Below are positions 7,862 to 15,325 of a stretch of 37,433 bases of DNA, piece after piece. The notes under the pieces are model-generated. The model was given only the letters and a program-made list of their open reading frames with translations. It did not search any database and had not been told where the DNA came from. The translations under genes were made by a program, and so were the position numbers. The stretch is from Clostridia bacterium (GTDB lineage: Bacteria > Bacillota > Clostridia > Oscillospirales > CAG-272): positions 1 through 37,433 of the forward strand of contig JAFTMG010000110.1 of NCBI GenBank assembly GCA_017452525.1, in the 5' to 3' direction. How positions within the stretch are numbered: the first letter of the stretch is position 1; each line of letters begins with the position of its first letter.

Positions 7862-7900
7862 GAAAAATCAACAGATTTTTCGGGAAAGATATACTATAAT
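7862..7900 (+). promoter_or_regulatory. Promoter region of the D-lactate-type dehydrogenase with hairpin/operator
   Basis: TATAAT at 7895-7900 is a good -10 box, but no clear -35 box is seen. In the -35 area lies GAAAAATC (7862-7869), loop AACA, then GATTTTTC (7874-7881). This perfect inverted repeat could be an operator for an activator or a weak terminator of the regulator gene. It does not match the Rex consensus I know. Confidence 0.4.
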
Positions 7901-7929
7901 TAGATCAGCAAAAACAAGGAGACACGCGT

Positions 7930-8964
7930 ATGAAGATCGCTTTTTTCGATACAAAACCTTATGATAAGCCCTCCTTTGACCGCTACGGCGCCGAGCAGGG
8001 CATTATCTTCAAATATTTTGAGACCAAGCTGAACGAGGACACGGTGGATCTGGCGCACGGCTTCGACGGCGTTTGCGTCTTTGTCAACGATACGGTCAAC
8101 GCCGGGGTCATCGACCGTCTGTGTGAGATGGGCGTGCGGCTGGTCGCCCTGCGTTGCGCGGGCTTCAACAATGTGGATATGAAGTACGCATACGGAAAGA
8201 TCCACGTGCTTCGCGTGCCCGCCTATTCCCCTTATGCGGTGGCAGAGCATGCCATTGCCATGCTGTTAACTTCTATCCGTCGCATCCACAAGGCGTATAT
8301 CCGTACAAGGGACTTCAATTTCAGCCTGGCGGGCATGACGGGCTTTGACCTGCATGGGAAAACCGTCGGCGTGATCGGCACCGGGCGGATCGGGCGGGTG
8401 TTTATCGACATCTGCCGCGGGTTCGGCATGCGTGTCCTCGCCTATGACAAATATCCCGCCGAGGGGCTGGACAACGGGGACACGGTGCGGTACGTTTCCA
8501 CCGACGAGCTGTTTGCCGAGAGCGATATCATCTCGCTTCATTGCCCGCTGACCGAGGAGACCTATCACATCATCGACCGGGACTCTCTGGCAAAATGCAA
8601 GCGTGGCGTGGTGCTGATCAATACCTCCCGCGGCGCGCTGGTGGATGCCGAGGCACTGCTGGCAGGGATCAAATCCCGCCACGTGGGCGCGGCTTGTCTG
8701 GACGTATACGAGGAGGAGTCGGATTTCTTCTTTGAGGATTTTTCGGGGCACATTCTGGAGGACGATACGCTGGCGCGCCTCATCTCCATGCCCAACGTCA
8801 TCGTTACCTCGCACCAGGCGTTTCTGACCGAGGAGGCGCTCTCCAATATCGCCGAGACCACGGTGGAAAATCTGGTGTCCTTTGCCCGTACGGGTCAGTG
8901 TCCCAACGAGCTGTGCTACCGTTGCGGCAATACCGAGGACTGCAAGAGCGGGCGTTGCTTCTGA
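7930..8964 (+). CDS. D-isomer-specific 2-hydroxyacid dehydrogenase (D-lactate dehydrogenase type)
   Basis: A 344-residue NAD-dependent enzyme that fits fermentative D-lactate dehydrogenases of the LdhA type. The catalytic domain begins KIAFFDTKPYDKPSF. The nucleotide-binding loop is GTGRIGR (150-156). INTSRGALVD carries the family signature and SHQAFLTEEA holds the expected catalytic histidine. It would convert pyruvate to D-lactate with NADH, although other 2-oxoacids are possible. AAGGAG precedes the ATG by eight bases. An oddity is the C-terminal tail, with five cysteines in the last 21 residues (CPNELCYRCGNTEDCKSGRC pattern). Such a tail is found in some clostridial homologues and could bind a metal or sense redox state. 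It is separated from the AraC gene by its own promoter. Confidence 0.88.
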   Translation: MKIAFFDTKPYDKPSFDRYGAEQGIIFKYFETKLNEDTVDLAHGFDGVCVFVNDTVNAGVIDRLCEMGVRLVALRCAGFNNVDMKYAYGKIHVLRVPAYSPYAVAEHAIAMLLTSIRRIHKAYIRTRDFNFSLAGMTGFDLHGKTVGVIGTGRIGRVFIDICRGFGMRVLAYDKYPAEGLDNGDTVRYVSTDELFAESDIISLHCPLTEETYHIIDRDSLAKCKRGVVLINTSRGALVDAEALLAGIKSRHVGAACLDVYEEESDFFFEDFSGHILEDDTLARLISMPNVIVTSHQAFLTEEALSNIAETTVENLVSFARTGQCPNELCYRCGNTEDCKSGRCF

Positions 8965-9005
8965 CGTGTCCGCGCGAACAACATGAGTAAGATAGGAGTG
9001 ATCGA

Positions 9006-9760
9006 ATGGAAATGGTATGGCTGACGGCACTGGGTGTCGGCGGCGCGACGGTCATCGGCGCGCTGATCGGGTTTATATTCAAAAAAATATCGCATCAGTT
9101 TCGGATATCGTGTTGTCCTTTGCCGCGGGCGTCATGCTCGCCGCCGCGGTGCTGGGGCTGATCCTGCCCTCTGTCGATTACGGTGGAAAATACGGATTGA
9201 TCATTACCGTTGCCGGGATCTTTGCGGGTGCGGCTTGTCTGAATCTGATCGACCGGTTGGTGCCGCATATGCATAAGCTGATCGGTACGGAGGAGAGCGA
9301 GACTCACAGCAACGCGGATCTGAATAAGATCCTGCTGTTCGTTATGGCGATCGCCATACATAATCTGCCCGAGGGCATCGCCGCGGGTGTCGGCTTCGGC
9401 GCGGGGGATACCTCGCGGGCGCTGATCATCGCGGGCGGTATCGCACTGCAGAACGTGCCCGAGGGTATGGTCATCATCGGCCCCATGCTTGCCGCGGGTG
9501 TTTCGCCGCGCAAGACCTTCGTCTGTGCCATGATGACGGGTGTGGTCGAGGTGCTCGGTACGCTGATCGGCTATTTCGCCGTCAGTCTTGCCTCGGCGAT
9601 CCTGCCCTTTGCGCTTGCCTTTGCGGGCGGGACCATGCTTTACGTGATCAGCGATGAAATGATCCCCGAGACCCACGCCCACGGGCATCAGCGAGGCGCG
9701 ACCTATGCGCTTTTGGTCGGCTTCTGTGTGATGCTGGTCTCCGACGTGCTTCTGGGCTGA
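9006..9760 (+). CDS. ZIP family metal transporter, interrupted by a one-base frameshift
   Basis: The natural start is the ATG at 9006, seven bases after AGGAG. It encodes MEMVWLTALGVGGATVIGAL and continues to KKISHQF at about 9101. From there homology continues only in the -1 frame, as SDIVLSFAAGVMLAAAVLGL and so on to the stop at 9760. Restoring one T in the TTT at 9099-9101 joins both halves into a complete ZIP protein of about 250 residues with roughly eight membrane helices. The metal-site motifs are present (HNLPEG in one helix, QNVPEG in the next). ZIP proteins import Zn2+ or other divalent ions. A sequencing or assembly error or a recent mutation is most likely. A run of seven A at 9081-9087 is an alternative slippage point. 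Confidence 0.82.
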
Positions 9761-9771
9761 TTTCGAAAGAG

Positions 9772-9809
9772 AACGCTATGCCTCCACGGCTTGGGGCATA
9801 GCGTTTTTA
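9772..9809 (+). terminator. Rho-independent terminator after the ZIP gene
   Basis: AACGCTATGCC (9772-9782) pairs with GGCATAGCGTT (9795-9805), followed by a short T run. Confidence 0.85.
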
Positions 9810-9863
9810 TGATAGTGCAAGGCTCCGCGGATATGATTTTGCGCTGTTTTTTTCGGAACCCTA

Positions 9864-9892
9864 TTGACAAAAAGAGGATGATACGATAAAAT
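9864..9892 (+). promoter_or_regulatory. Strong sigma-A promoter
   Basis: A perfect TTGACA (9864-9869), a 17-base spacer and TAAAAT (9887-9892) drive the PNPOx-like gene. Confidence 0.85.
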
Positions 9893-9932
9893 CAAATTGT
9901 GCAAAATTTATCGAGCAAAGGACGGCAATAGG

Positions 9933-10325
9933 ATGAAGGAAATACATGACCTGCTTCGGAAATGCAAGGTTTACTATCTGGCAACGGTGGAGGGTGACCA
10001 GCCGCGCGTCCGCCCGTATAACACCGTAGAGCTGTACGAGGGAAGAGTGTATCTGCAAACGGCGCGCTTCAAGACCTCTTCGGCACAGATGAAGCAAAAT
10101 CCAAAGATCGAGATTGCCGGAATGTTTGAGCAGAAATGGGTCCGGATCACCGCCGAAGCGGTATTCGATTATAATCCCGTCGTGGTGAAGCGCATGCTGG
10201 AGCATTATCCGTTGCTGCAAAAAAAATACAGCGAGGATGACGGCGTGATGGAGCTGTTCTATTTGAAGAACGGCACGGTGCAGATCGGTTCTCTGAATCA
10301 GCCGGTCCAGACCATATATTTTTGA
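9933..10325 (+). CDS. Pyridoxamine 5'-phosphate oxidase-like flavin-binding protein
   Basis: A 130-residue split-barrel protein. The ATG at 9933 is preferred over an in-frame ATG 36 bases earlier, because AAAGGA (9917-9922) precedes it by ten bases and the fold begins here. The opening is typical of the small clostridial PNPOx-like family: KCKVYYLATVEGDQPRVRPY, then YLQTARFKTSSAQMKQNPKIEI. These proteins bind FMN or F420-like flavins, or act as small reductases and nitroimidazole-resistance-like proteins. True pyridoxamine phosphate oxidases are longer. It has its own promoter and terminator, so it is a single-gene unit. The substrate is unknown. Confidence 0.88.
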   Translation: MKEIHDLLRKCKVYYLATVEGDQPRVRPYNTVELYEGRVYLQTARFKTSSAQMKQNPKIEIAGMFEQKWVRITAEAVFDYNPVVVKRMLEHYPLLQKKYSEDDGVMELFYLKNGTVQIGSLNQPVQTIYF

Positions 10326-10328
10326 GAC

Positions 10329-10364
10329 GAAAGCTGTCCGAAGGGTGTCGGGCGGCTTTCTTTT
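10329..10364 (+). terminator. Rho-independent terminator
   Basis: A 13-bp stem (10329-10341 with 10348-10360, two G-U pairs) with a six-base loop is followed by TTTT. Confidence 0.8.
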
Positions 10365-10386
10365 ATGTGCAAATGCCGGATCAGGA

Positions 10387-10415
10387 TTGACAAACAACAG
10401 TAATTGTGTTACAAT
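10387..10415 (+). promoter_or_regulatory. Strong sigma-A promoter of the enoate reductase/aconitase-X operon
   Basis: TTGACA (10387-10392), a 17-base spacer and TACAAT (10410-10415). The leader to the first ATG is about 50 bases, too short for a riboswitch. Confidence 0.85.
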
Positions 10416-10465
10416 AAAATTTGTTGAGGTCGCAACGAAGCGAAGAAACTAATATAAGGAAGAAA

Positions 10466-12541
10466 ATGACGATGGAAAAGAGAGATCCCAGATATGAGGC
10501 GTTGTTTACGCCGTGGAAGATAGGTCAGGTCGAGATCAAAAACCGCATCGTGCTTTGCCCCATGGGCGGTACCTCGCTGTTTGGTTGGATGGAGCATACC
10601 GGCAATCATTTTGACCGCGAGGCAGCCAAGTTCTTTTTGGAAAAGGCACAGAACAACGTCGGTCTGATCATTCCCGGCATCGCGCCGATCCGCAGTACCT
10701 TTATGAATCAGTGGCTCTATCAGAACAAGAAGATGTTCGCGGAGCTGAAGGAGTTTATGGAGGAGATCCATAAGACGGGGACGAAGCTGTTCATTCAGCT
10801 GACCGCAGGCATGGGCCGCTCCTGGGCGATCCCCACACCGCTGGTCATGCTCCACAATATGCCCGTGGTGAGAGATCTGATCAAGCCGATCATCGATATC
10901 CGCGCCCAATCCATGAGCCCCAGCGAATTGCCCTCCCGCTGGTCGGATAAGGTCACGACCCGTGCCATCACCGTCAAGGAGATCGAGCAGATCGTGGAGG
11001 CGTTTGCCAAGACCGCCGAGCTTTGTAAGTGGGCGGGGGTAGACGGTGTGGAGGTCCATGCCGTTCACGAGGGGTATCTGCTGGACCAGTTTACCCATGA
11101 ATATACCAACAAGAGAACGGATGCCTACGGCGGCTCCTTCGAGAACCGCTACCGCTTTGCCACCGATATCGTGAAGGCGATCAAGGAGAAGTGCGGCAAG
11201 GAATTTCCCGTTTCTCTGCGCTATTCCGTCAAGTCCTACGTCAAGGATTTCGGCGTGGGCGCCGTTCCCGGTGAGACGTTTGACGAGATCGGGCGCGACA
11301 TGGCAGAGTCCGAGAAGGCGGTAAAGTATCTGCAGGATGCGGGCTATGATATGCTCAACGCCGATAACGGTACCTATGACTCCTGGTATTGGGCGCATCC
11401 GCCTATGTATATGCCTCTCAACTGCAATCTGCAGGATGTGGCGCATATCAAGAAATTCGTGGATATTCCCGTGGTCTGCGCGGGTCGCATGGAGCCCGAG
11501 GTGGGCGCACAGGCGGTTGCCGACGGTCTGATCGACGGCGTGGGCGTGGCGCGTCAGTTCCTTGCCGATGCCGAATGGGTCACCAAGCTGATCGAGGGGC
11601 GTCTGGAGGATATCCGTCCCTGCATCTGCTGCCATAACGCTTGCTTCAATATGGCGCACTATAAGGGCGTGGCAAACGCGCAGTCGATCTACGATGCCAG
11701 CCACATTGCGCGCTGTGCGCTGGATCCTACCGTGATGCAGTCGGATAAATATAAGATCACCCCTGCCAAGGTCAAAAAGGCGGTCGCCGTGATCGGTGGA
11801 GGTATCGGCGGCATGGAGGCTGCCATCGTTTGCGCCAAGCGTGGACACAGCGTTACGCTGTACGAAAAGAGCGGGGAGCTGGGTGGCGTTTTCATTGCGG
11901 CGGCGGCACCCTCCTTTAAGGAAAAGGACAGAGCCCTGATCGCGTGGTATATCCGCGAGATCGCCAAATATCCCATTACCGTCAAACTGAATACCGAGGT
12001 CAAGGATATTGCCTCGCTGGGTGCCGATGAGGTCATCGTCGCCACCGGTGCCGTTCCCAACAAGATCCCCGTCAAGGGCGCGGAGCATGGCATCGAGGCA
12101 GTGGATTACCTGCTGGGCAAGAAGACGGTGGGTGAGAAGGTCGTGGTAGTCGGCGGCGGTCTGACGGGCTGTGAGATCGCATACGATCTCTACCTGCAGG
12201 GCAAGAAGCCGACGATCGTGGAGATGAAGAACGATCTGATCGTTTCCGATAAGATCTGCCTTGCCAACACCAGCTTCCTGCGCGATTTCTTCAGCGCAAA
12301 CAAGGTTCCCGTATATCTGGAGAGCCGTACCACCGAGATCCGTGCCGACGGCGTGACCGTTGCCGACCGTGACGGCAAGACCGTCGATATCCCCGCGGAC
12401 AGCGTGATCCTGTCGGTGGGCTATCATCCCGCTCCCGTGACGACCAAGGGTAAGGGCGTCCATGTGATCGGCGATGCCAAGGCGGTAGGCAATCTGCGCA
12501 CCGTGATCTGGGGCGCGTGGGATGTTGCTATGAAACTGTAA
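10466..12541 (+). CDS. 2-enoate reductase-like FMN/FAD/Fe-S oxidoreductase
   Basis: A 691-residue enzyme with the layout of 2-enoate reductases and 2,4-dienoyl-CoA reductases. The N-terminal OYE barrel (about 10-360) contains EGYLLDQF followed by NKRTDAYGGSFENR. Next comes a cysteine cluster (386, 389, 393, then 417). Last are FAD and NAD(P)H Rossmann domains with GGGIGG at 444 and GGGLTG at 563. Such enzymes reduce the C=C bond of unsaturated acids or ketones. The spacing from the third to the fourth cysteine is 23 residues, while related enzymes usually have 11-12. A different ligand or an insertion is therefore possible. AAGGAAG precedes the ATG at 10466; a second ATG lies six bases on. 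It is the first gene of an operon with the two aconitase-X subunits, which suggests reduction of a product of that dehydratase. Confidence 0.85.
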   Translation: MTMEKRDPRYEALFTPWKIGQVEIKNRIVLCPMGGTSLFGWMEHTGNHFDREAAKFFLEKAQNNVGLIIPGIAPIRSTFMNQWLYQNKKMFAELKEFMEEIHKTGTKLFIQLTAGMGRSWAIPTPLVMLHNMPVVRDLIKPIIDIRAQSMSPSELPSRWSDKVTTRAITVKEIEQIVEAFAKTAELCKWAGVDGVEVHAVHEGYLLDQFTHEYTNKRTDAYGGSFENRYRFATDIVKAIKEKCGKEFPVSLRYSVKSYVKDFGVGAVPGETFDEIGRDMAESEKAVKYLQDAGYDMLNADNGTYDSWYWAHPPMYMPLNCNLQDVAHIKKFVDIPVVCAGRMEPEVGAQAVADGLIDGVGVARQFLADAEWVTKLIEGRLEDIRPCICCHNACFNMAHYKGVANAQSIYDASHIARCALDPTVMQSDKYKITPAKVKKAVAVIGGGIGGMEAAIVCAKRGHSVTLYEKSGELGGVFIAAAAPSFKEKDRALIAWYIREIAKYPITVKLNTEVKDIASLGADEVIVATGAVPNKIPVKGAEHGIEAVDYLLGKKTVGEKVVVVGGGLTGCEIAYDLYLQGKKPTIVEMKNDLIVSDKICLANTSFLRDFFSANKVPVYLESRTTEIRADGVTVADRDGKTVDIPADSVILSVGYHPAPVTTKGKGVHVIGDAKAVGNLRTVIWGAWDVAMKL

Positions 12542-12555
12542 GGAGGATGCATGTG

Positions 12556-13836
12556 ATGAATCTGACAAAAGAACAGCAAGCCGTCCTGGACGGCGCAAAG
12601 GGCGAGGTCATGGCGAAGGTCATGAAGACCCTCGTGATGTACGGTGAGGCATTCGGCGCGGAGCGCATGGTCCCCGTCACGTCCAAATATAACCATCTGG
12701 TCACCTCGTTCGGTCTGAAAATGATGAAGCCCGTCTTCGAGCTGATGCAGCAGCTGATCGATGCCGGCGTGGCATCCGGGCAGAAATTCTCTGTGGACCC
12801 CAGACCGCTGGACGGCAACGTACCGGCAAACTTCCTGCAGAAGCTGATCTTCAATCAGTTTATGTATTCCAAGCAGGATTTCTATGAGGGTCAGCTGGAA
12901 AAGCTGGGTCTGATGGATGAAAATGCTTTCACCTGCACCTGCTATATGGATGAGGTGGGCAACAAGCCGCAAAAGGGCGAGGTCCTTTCCTGGGCAGAGT
13001 CCTCTGCCGTGGTATACGCCAACTCGGTGCTGGGTGCGCGCTGCAACCGTAATTCCGGCATCATTGATATCATGGGTTCGATCGCGGGCTGTGTGCCGGA
13101 GTTTGGACTGCTGACCGATGAGGGCAGACGGGCAACCTGGATCGTGGAGATCAAGACCACCAAGAAGCCGGAGGCGCAGCTGCTCGGCTCCGCCATCGGC
13201 ATGAAGGTGATGGAGGCGGTTCCATATATCAAGGGGCTGGATCAGTGGCTCGGGACTGAGCTGAACGATGCCGTTTGCACCTATCTCAAGGACTTCGGTG
13301 CCGCCACCGCATCCAACGGTGCGGTCGGTCTCTATCACGTGGAAAACCTGACCCCTGAGGCAGTGGAGCAGGGAAGCGCGCTGATCGCCGAGGACGCGCA
13401 GGTCTACGTGATAGACGATGCCGAGCTGGAGCGTGTATACCGCAGCTACCCCGTCATCTGGAAGAATACCGAGGCAACGCCGAAGCTTTGCTTCATGGGT
13501 TGCCCCCATATGAGCCTGGAGCAGCTCAAATCCTGGACCGATAAGGTGGAGGCAGGACTCAAGGAGGCGGGCAACCGCCGTGTGGTGATCCCCACCGTCT
13601 TCACCGCATCTCCCGCGGTGCTGCGCGAGTTTGAAAAAACACCCTATGCCGCCCGCTTGAAGGCAACGGGTGTGATCACCTCGTATATCTGCCCGCTGAT
13701 GTACATGAATAACCCGCTGTGCGCCAAGATGCCCGTCATCACCTCGTCCAATAAGCTGCGCACGTATACGACCTCTCGCTATTATACCGATGACGAGATC
13801 CTGATGCAGATCACCAAAGGAGGTGCTGAGAAATGA
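12556..13836 (+). CDS. Aconitase X (AcnX) large/catalytic subunit
   Basis: A 426-residue protein of the aconitase X catalytic family (formerly DUF521). Recognisable blocks are SKYNHLVTSFG near residue 45, SWAESSAVVYANSVLGARCN (NSVLGAR at about 156-162) and FMGCPHMSLEQL (around 315). Characterised members are cis-3-hydroxy-L-proline dehydratases in bacteria and mevalonate 5-phosphate dehydratase in archaea. They contain an Fe-S cluster and remove water from a hydroxy acid. I chose the ATG at 12556 because AGGAGG (12541-12546) sits nine bases upstream; the in-frame ATG at 12547 is too close. It begins 14 bases after the flavoenzyme stop and overlaps the small subunit gene by four bases (ATGA). 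The substrate is not known. Confidence 0.88.
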   Translation: MNLTKEQQAVLDGAKGEVMAKVMKTLVMYGEAFGAERMVPVTSKYNHLVTSFGLKMMKPVFELMQQLIDAGVASGQKFSVDPRPLDGNVPANFLQKLIFNQFMYSKQDFYEGQLEKLGLMDENAFTCTCYMDEVGNKPQKGEVLSWAESSAVVYANSVLGARCNRNSGIIDIMGSIAGCVPEFGLLTDEGRRATWIVEIKTTKKPEAQLLGSAIGMKVMEAVPYIKGLDQWLGTELNDAVCTYLKDFGAATASNGAVGLYHVENLTPEAVEQGSALIAEDAQVYVIDDAELERVYRSYPVIWKNTEATPKLCFMGCPHMSLEQLKSWTDKVEAGLKEAGNRRVVIPTVFTASPAVLREFEKTPYAARLKATGVITSYICPLMYMNNPLCAKMPVITSSNKLRTYTTSRYYTDDEILMQITKGGAEK

Positions 13837-14276
13837 GAGAATTTCACGGAAGAGTCGTCACCCCCGGCACGGTGACTGCCGAGGCGCTGGTGTCTCACGG
13901 CGGTCTGAATACGCTGGCTTCGTTCCAGAAGGCACTGCAGTTCGGCGACAAAAAGGCGACCTGCGGCGATCAGAATAACCCCGATCTCTACGGTAAGCAG
14001 ATGCTGGGCAAGGCGCTGTGCCTGCCGATGACCATCGGCTCGACCACGGGCGGCTTGGTTCTTTACTGCGCCTGCGCCATGCACCGTCAGCCTGCCTGTA
14101 TGCTCTTTTCCGAGCATATCGACTCCCTTGCCGCCGCCGGTGCGGTGCTTGCCGACGTCTGGGTGGACGGCGTGACCATGCCCGTGATCGATTGCCTTGG
14201 CAGTGAGTTTTTGGACTATGTCAAGGACGGCATGCAGATCACCGTCAAGGAAGACGGAACGGTCTGTGTCGACTAA
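13833..14276 (+). CDS. Aconitase X small/swivel subunit (DUF126 type)
   Basis: A 147-residue partner of the large subunit, corresponding to the aconitase-like swivel domain. In many bacteria the two parts are separate genes, as here; in others they are fused. The family's glycine/serine loop appears as GSTTGGLVLY (about 69-78), where related proteins usually have a serine-rich GSxSG loop. Downstream, HIDSLAAAGAVLADVW matches the conserved ILxLGAIVA region. The loop substitution may reflect a different substrate class. The ATG overlaps the large-subunit stop, ensuring equal production for a complex. A clear terminator follows, so the operon ends here. Confidence 0.87.
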   Translation: MREFHGRVVTPGTVTAEALVSHGGLNTLASFQKALQFGDKKATCGDQNNPDLYGKQMLGKALCLPMTIGSTTGGLVLYCACAMHRQPACMLFSEHIDSLAAAGAVLADVWVDGVTMPVIDCLGSEFLDYVKDGMQITVKEDGTVCVD

Positions 14277-14288
14277 CCGAAACGCTTC

Positions 14289-14324
14289 AAACCGCGCCAT
14301 GCACATTGCATCGGCGCGGTTTTT
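14289..14324 (+). terminator. Rho-independent terminator of the AcnX operon
   Basis: AAACCGCGCC (14289-14298) pairs with GGCGCGGTTT (14313-14322), and the T run continues to 14324. Confidence 0.85.
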
Positions 14325-14346
14325 GAAATTTATTTTTGAAAAACAC

Positions 14347-14375
14347 TTGACAAATCAAAGAATTTGTGGTACTAT
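14347..14375 (+). promoter_or_regulatory. tRNA-Arg promoter
   Basis: TTGACA (14347-14352), a 17-base spacer and TACTAT (14370-14375), about 31 bases upstream of the mature tRNA end. Confidence 0.8.
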
Positions 14376-14406
14376 ATACGAGTGCTTGTGAGAGATCGCG
14401 AGCGAT

Positions 14407-14483
14407 GTGGCATTAGCTCAGCCGGATAGAGTGTTTGGCTACGAACCAAAAGGTCGGGGGTTCGAATCCCTCATGCCACGCCA
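14407..14483 (+). tRNA. tRNA-Arg (anticodon ACG)
   Basis: The acceptor arms GTGGCAT (14407-14413) and ATGCCAC (14473-14479) pair. They are followed by discriminator G and an encoded CCA (14481-14483). The anticodon ACG is at 14441-14443 in the loop CTACGAA. The T loop TTCGAAT (14461-14467) is standard. It reads CGN arginine codons after A-to-I editing. Confidence 0.96.
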
Positions 14484-14485
14484 AC

Positions 14486-14526
14486 AAAAAACGCACTTTT
14501 GTCTACCGACAAAGGTGCGTTTTTTG
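14486..14526 (+). terminator. Rho-independent terminator of the tRNA gene
   Basis: A 14-bp stem (14490-14503 with 14508-14521, one G-U pair) with loop TACC is followed by six T. Confidence 0.9.
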
Positions 14527-14650
14527 AATGATGTTTGCCTACGGCAAATGATGTTGGCTCCGCCAATAATGACGGCTTCGCCTAATGATGTGTGCCTGAC
14601 GGCACATTGGGCAAACATCGCATCATTGCGACCAACGGGAGCAACATCAT
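14527..14650 (+). repeat. Array of degenerate AATGATG-hairpin units
   Basis: Four units begin with AATGATG or a one-step variant. Each carries a small hairpin: TTTGCC/GGCAAA, TTGGC/GCCAA, GGC/GCC and GTGCC/GGCAC. The right part of the block (AAACATCGCATCATT, then AACATCAT) is complementary to the AATGATGTT starts. The whole stretch can therefore fold into a branched RNA or cruciform. It lies directly between the tRNA terminator and a four-helix-bundle gene. No coding potential is evident. Confidence 0.6.
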
Positions 14651-14665
14651 AAAATAGTTAAATAT

Positions 14666-14950
14666 TTGAAGGCAAATCACGAAACGATTATTGCAAATCA
14701 AATCGGCAGAAGCGGCACCTCAATTGGGACAAATATTCACGAAGCGCAATACGCACAAGGCACAAGGGATTTTATATCAAAATTTGAAATTGCACTCAAA
14801 GAAGCAAGTGAAACAGGCTATTGGCTTGAGTTGCTTTGTCGTACAAAATATATCGACGAGCAGACATTCAAAACGCTATCCTCCAAATGCACATCTTTGA
14901 GAGTTATGCTGATTGCATCTTGCAAAACTGCAAAGGAGAACGCGAAATGA
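14666..14950 (+). CDS. Four-helix-bundle protein (23S rRNA IVS/Avd-like family), N-terminally short
   Basis: The 94 residues contain the family hallmark IGRSGTSIGTNIHEA (about 13-27) and EIALKEASETGYWLELL. They match the small four-helix-bundle family linked to rRNA intervening sequences and to the diversity-generating-retroelement accessory protein Avd. Usual members are about 115-125 residues and begin with an extra helix. Here only the end of that helix (KIVKYLKAN, reading through 14651) is in frame. No ATG or good ribosome site precedes it, so a TTG at 14666 would be the start, or the gene is degraded at its 5' end. It is AT-rich against its surroundings and overlaps the next gene by four bases. 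It probably binds nucleic acid or an RT partner; no RT is in the window. Confidence 0.75.
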   Translation: MKANHETIIANQIGRSGTSIGTNIHEAQYAQGTRDFISKFEIALKEASETGYWLELLCRTKYIDEQTFKTLSSKCTSLRVMLIASCKTAKENAK

Positions 14951-15264
14951 AAAAGCTTGATAAAAATCAAAAAATCGGTATAATTGCTTTAGCTGTATTT
15001 GTAGTTTTTCTTATTGCTTTTTCCGTGTTAAGCAGTCTTGTTCAAAGTGGATCTATCCCCGATTTTGCTGCTAATCAACGCGTTCAAGGACTATTGGCTT
15101 TCGTAGTATTTAGTCCTCTTTGTATAGCTATGTTTTTTGGTGGAAAGCATTTCAAATCAACAAAGAGTAAAATAGGCAGTATTTTACTCTTTGTTTCTGT
15201 AGCATTGTTTATATTCGGTATTATTCAAGTGCTATTGTCATTGTTAGGTGCATATGGATCATAA
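14947..15264 (+). CDS. Small integral membrane protein, unknown function
   Basis: A 105-residue protein starting at an ATG that overlaps the TGA of the four-helix-bundle gene (ATGA), with GGAG upstream. An in-frame GTG/ATG-type extension upstream is less likely because it would run inside the neighbour. Three hydrophobic segments are visible at about 10-32, 46-65 and 76-100. The N-terminus is lysine-rich (KKLDKNQK) and a basic loop (KHFKSTKSK) lies between segments two and three. The pattern suggests a cytoplasmic N-terminus. I do not recognise a family. The gene is much more AT-rich than the chromosome around it and appears to have arrived with its neighbour. Confidence 0.6.
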   Translation: MKKLDKNQKIGIIALAVFVVFLIAFSVLSSLVQSGSIPDFAANQRVQGLLAFVVFSPLCIAMFFGGKHFKSTKSKIGSILLFVSVALFIFGIIQVLLSLLGAYGS

Positions 15265-15325
15265 AATTACGCACCTTTTTTTGCGTTTTTACCTACGCTT
15301 ACTCACCGTTTGCGCGTTTCTTCGC

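Noticed and set aside
10409..12598. A 729-codon open frame on the minus strand opposite the enoate reductase gene
   Set aside because: Its product is His/Asp/Leu-rich without domains, has no ribosome site, and mirrors the codon bias of the real plus-strand gene.
14527..14650. CRISPR array near the tRNA
   Set aside because: The units are short, unequal and hairpin-forming with no regular spacers, and no cas genes are present.
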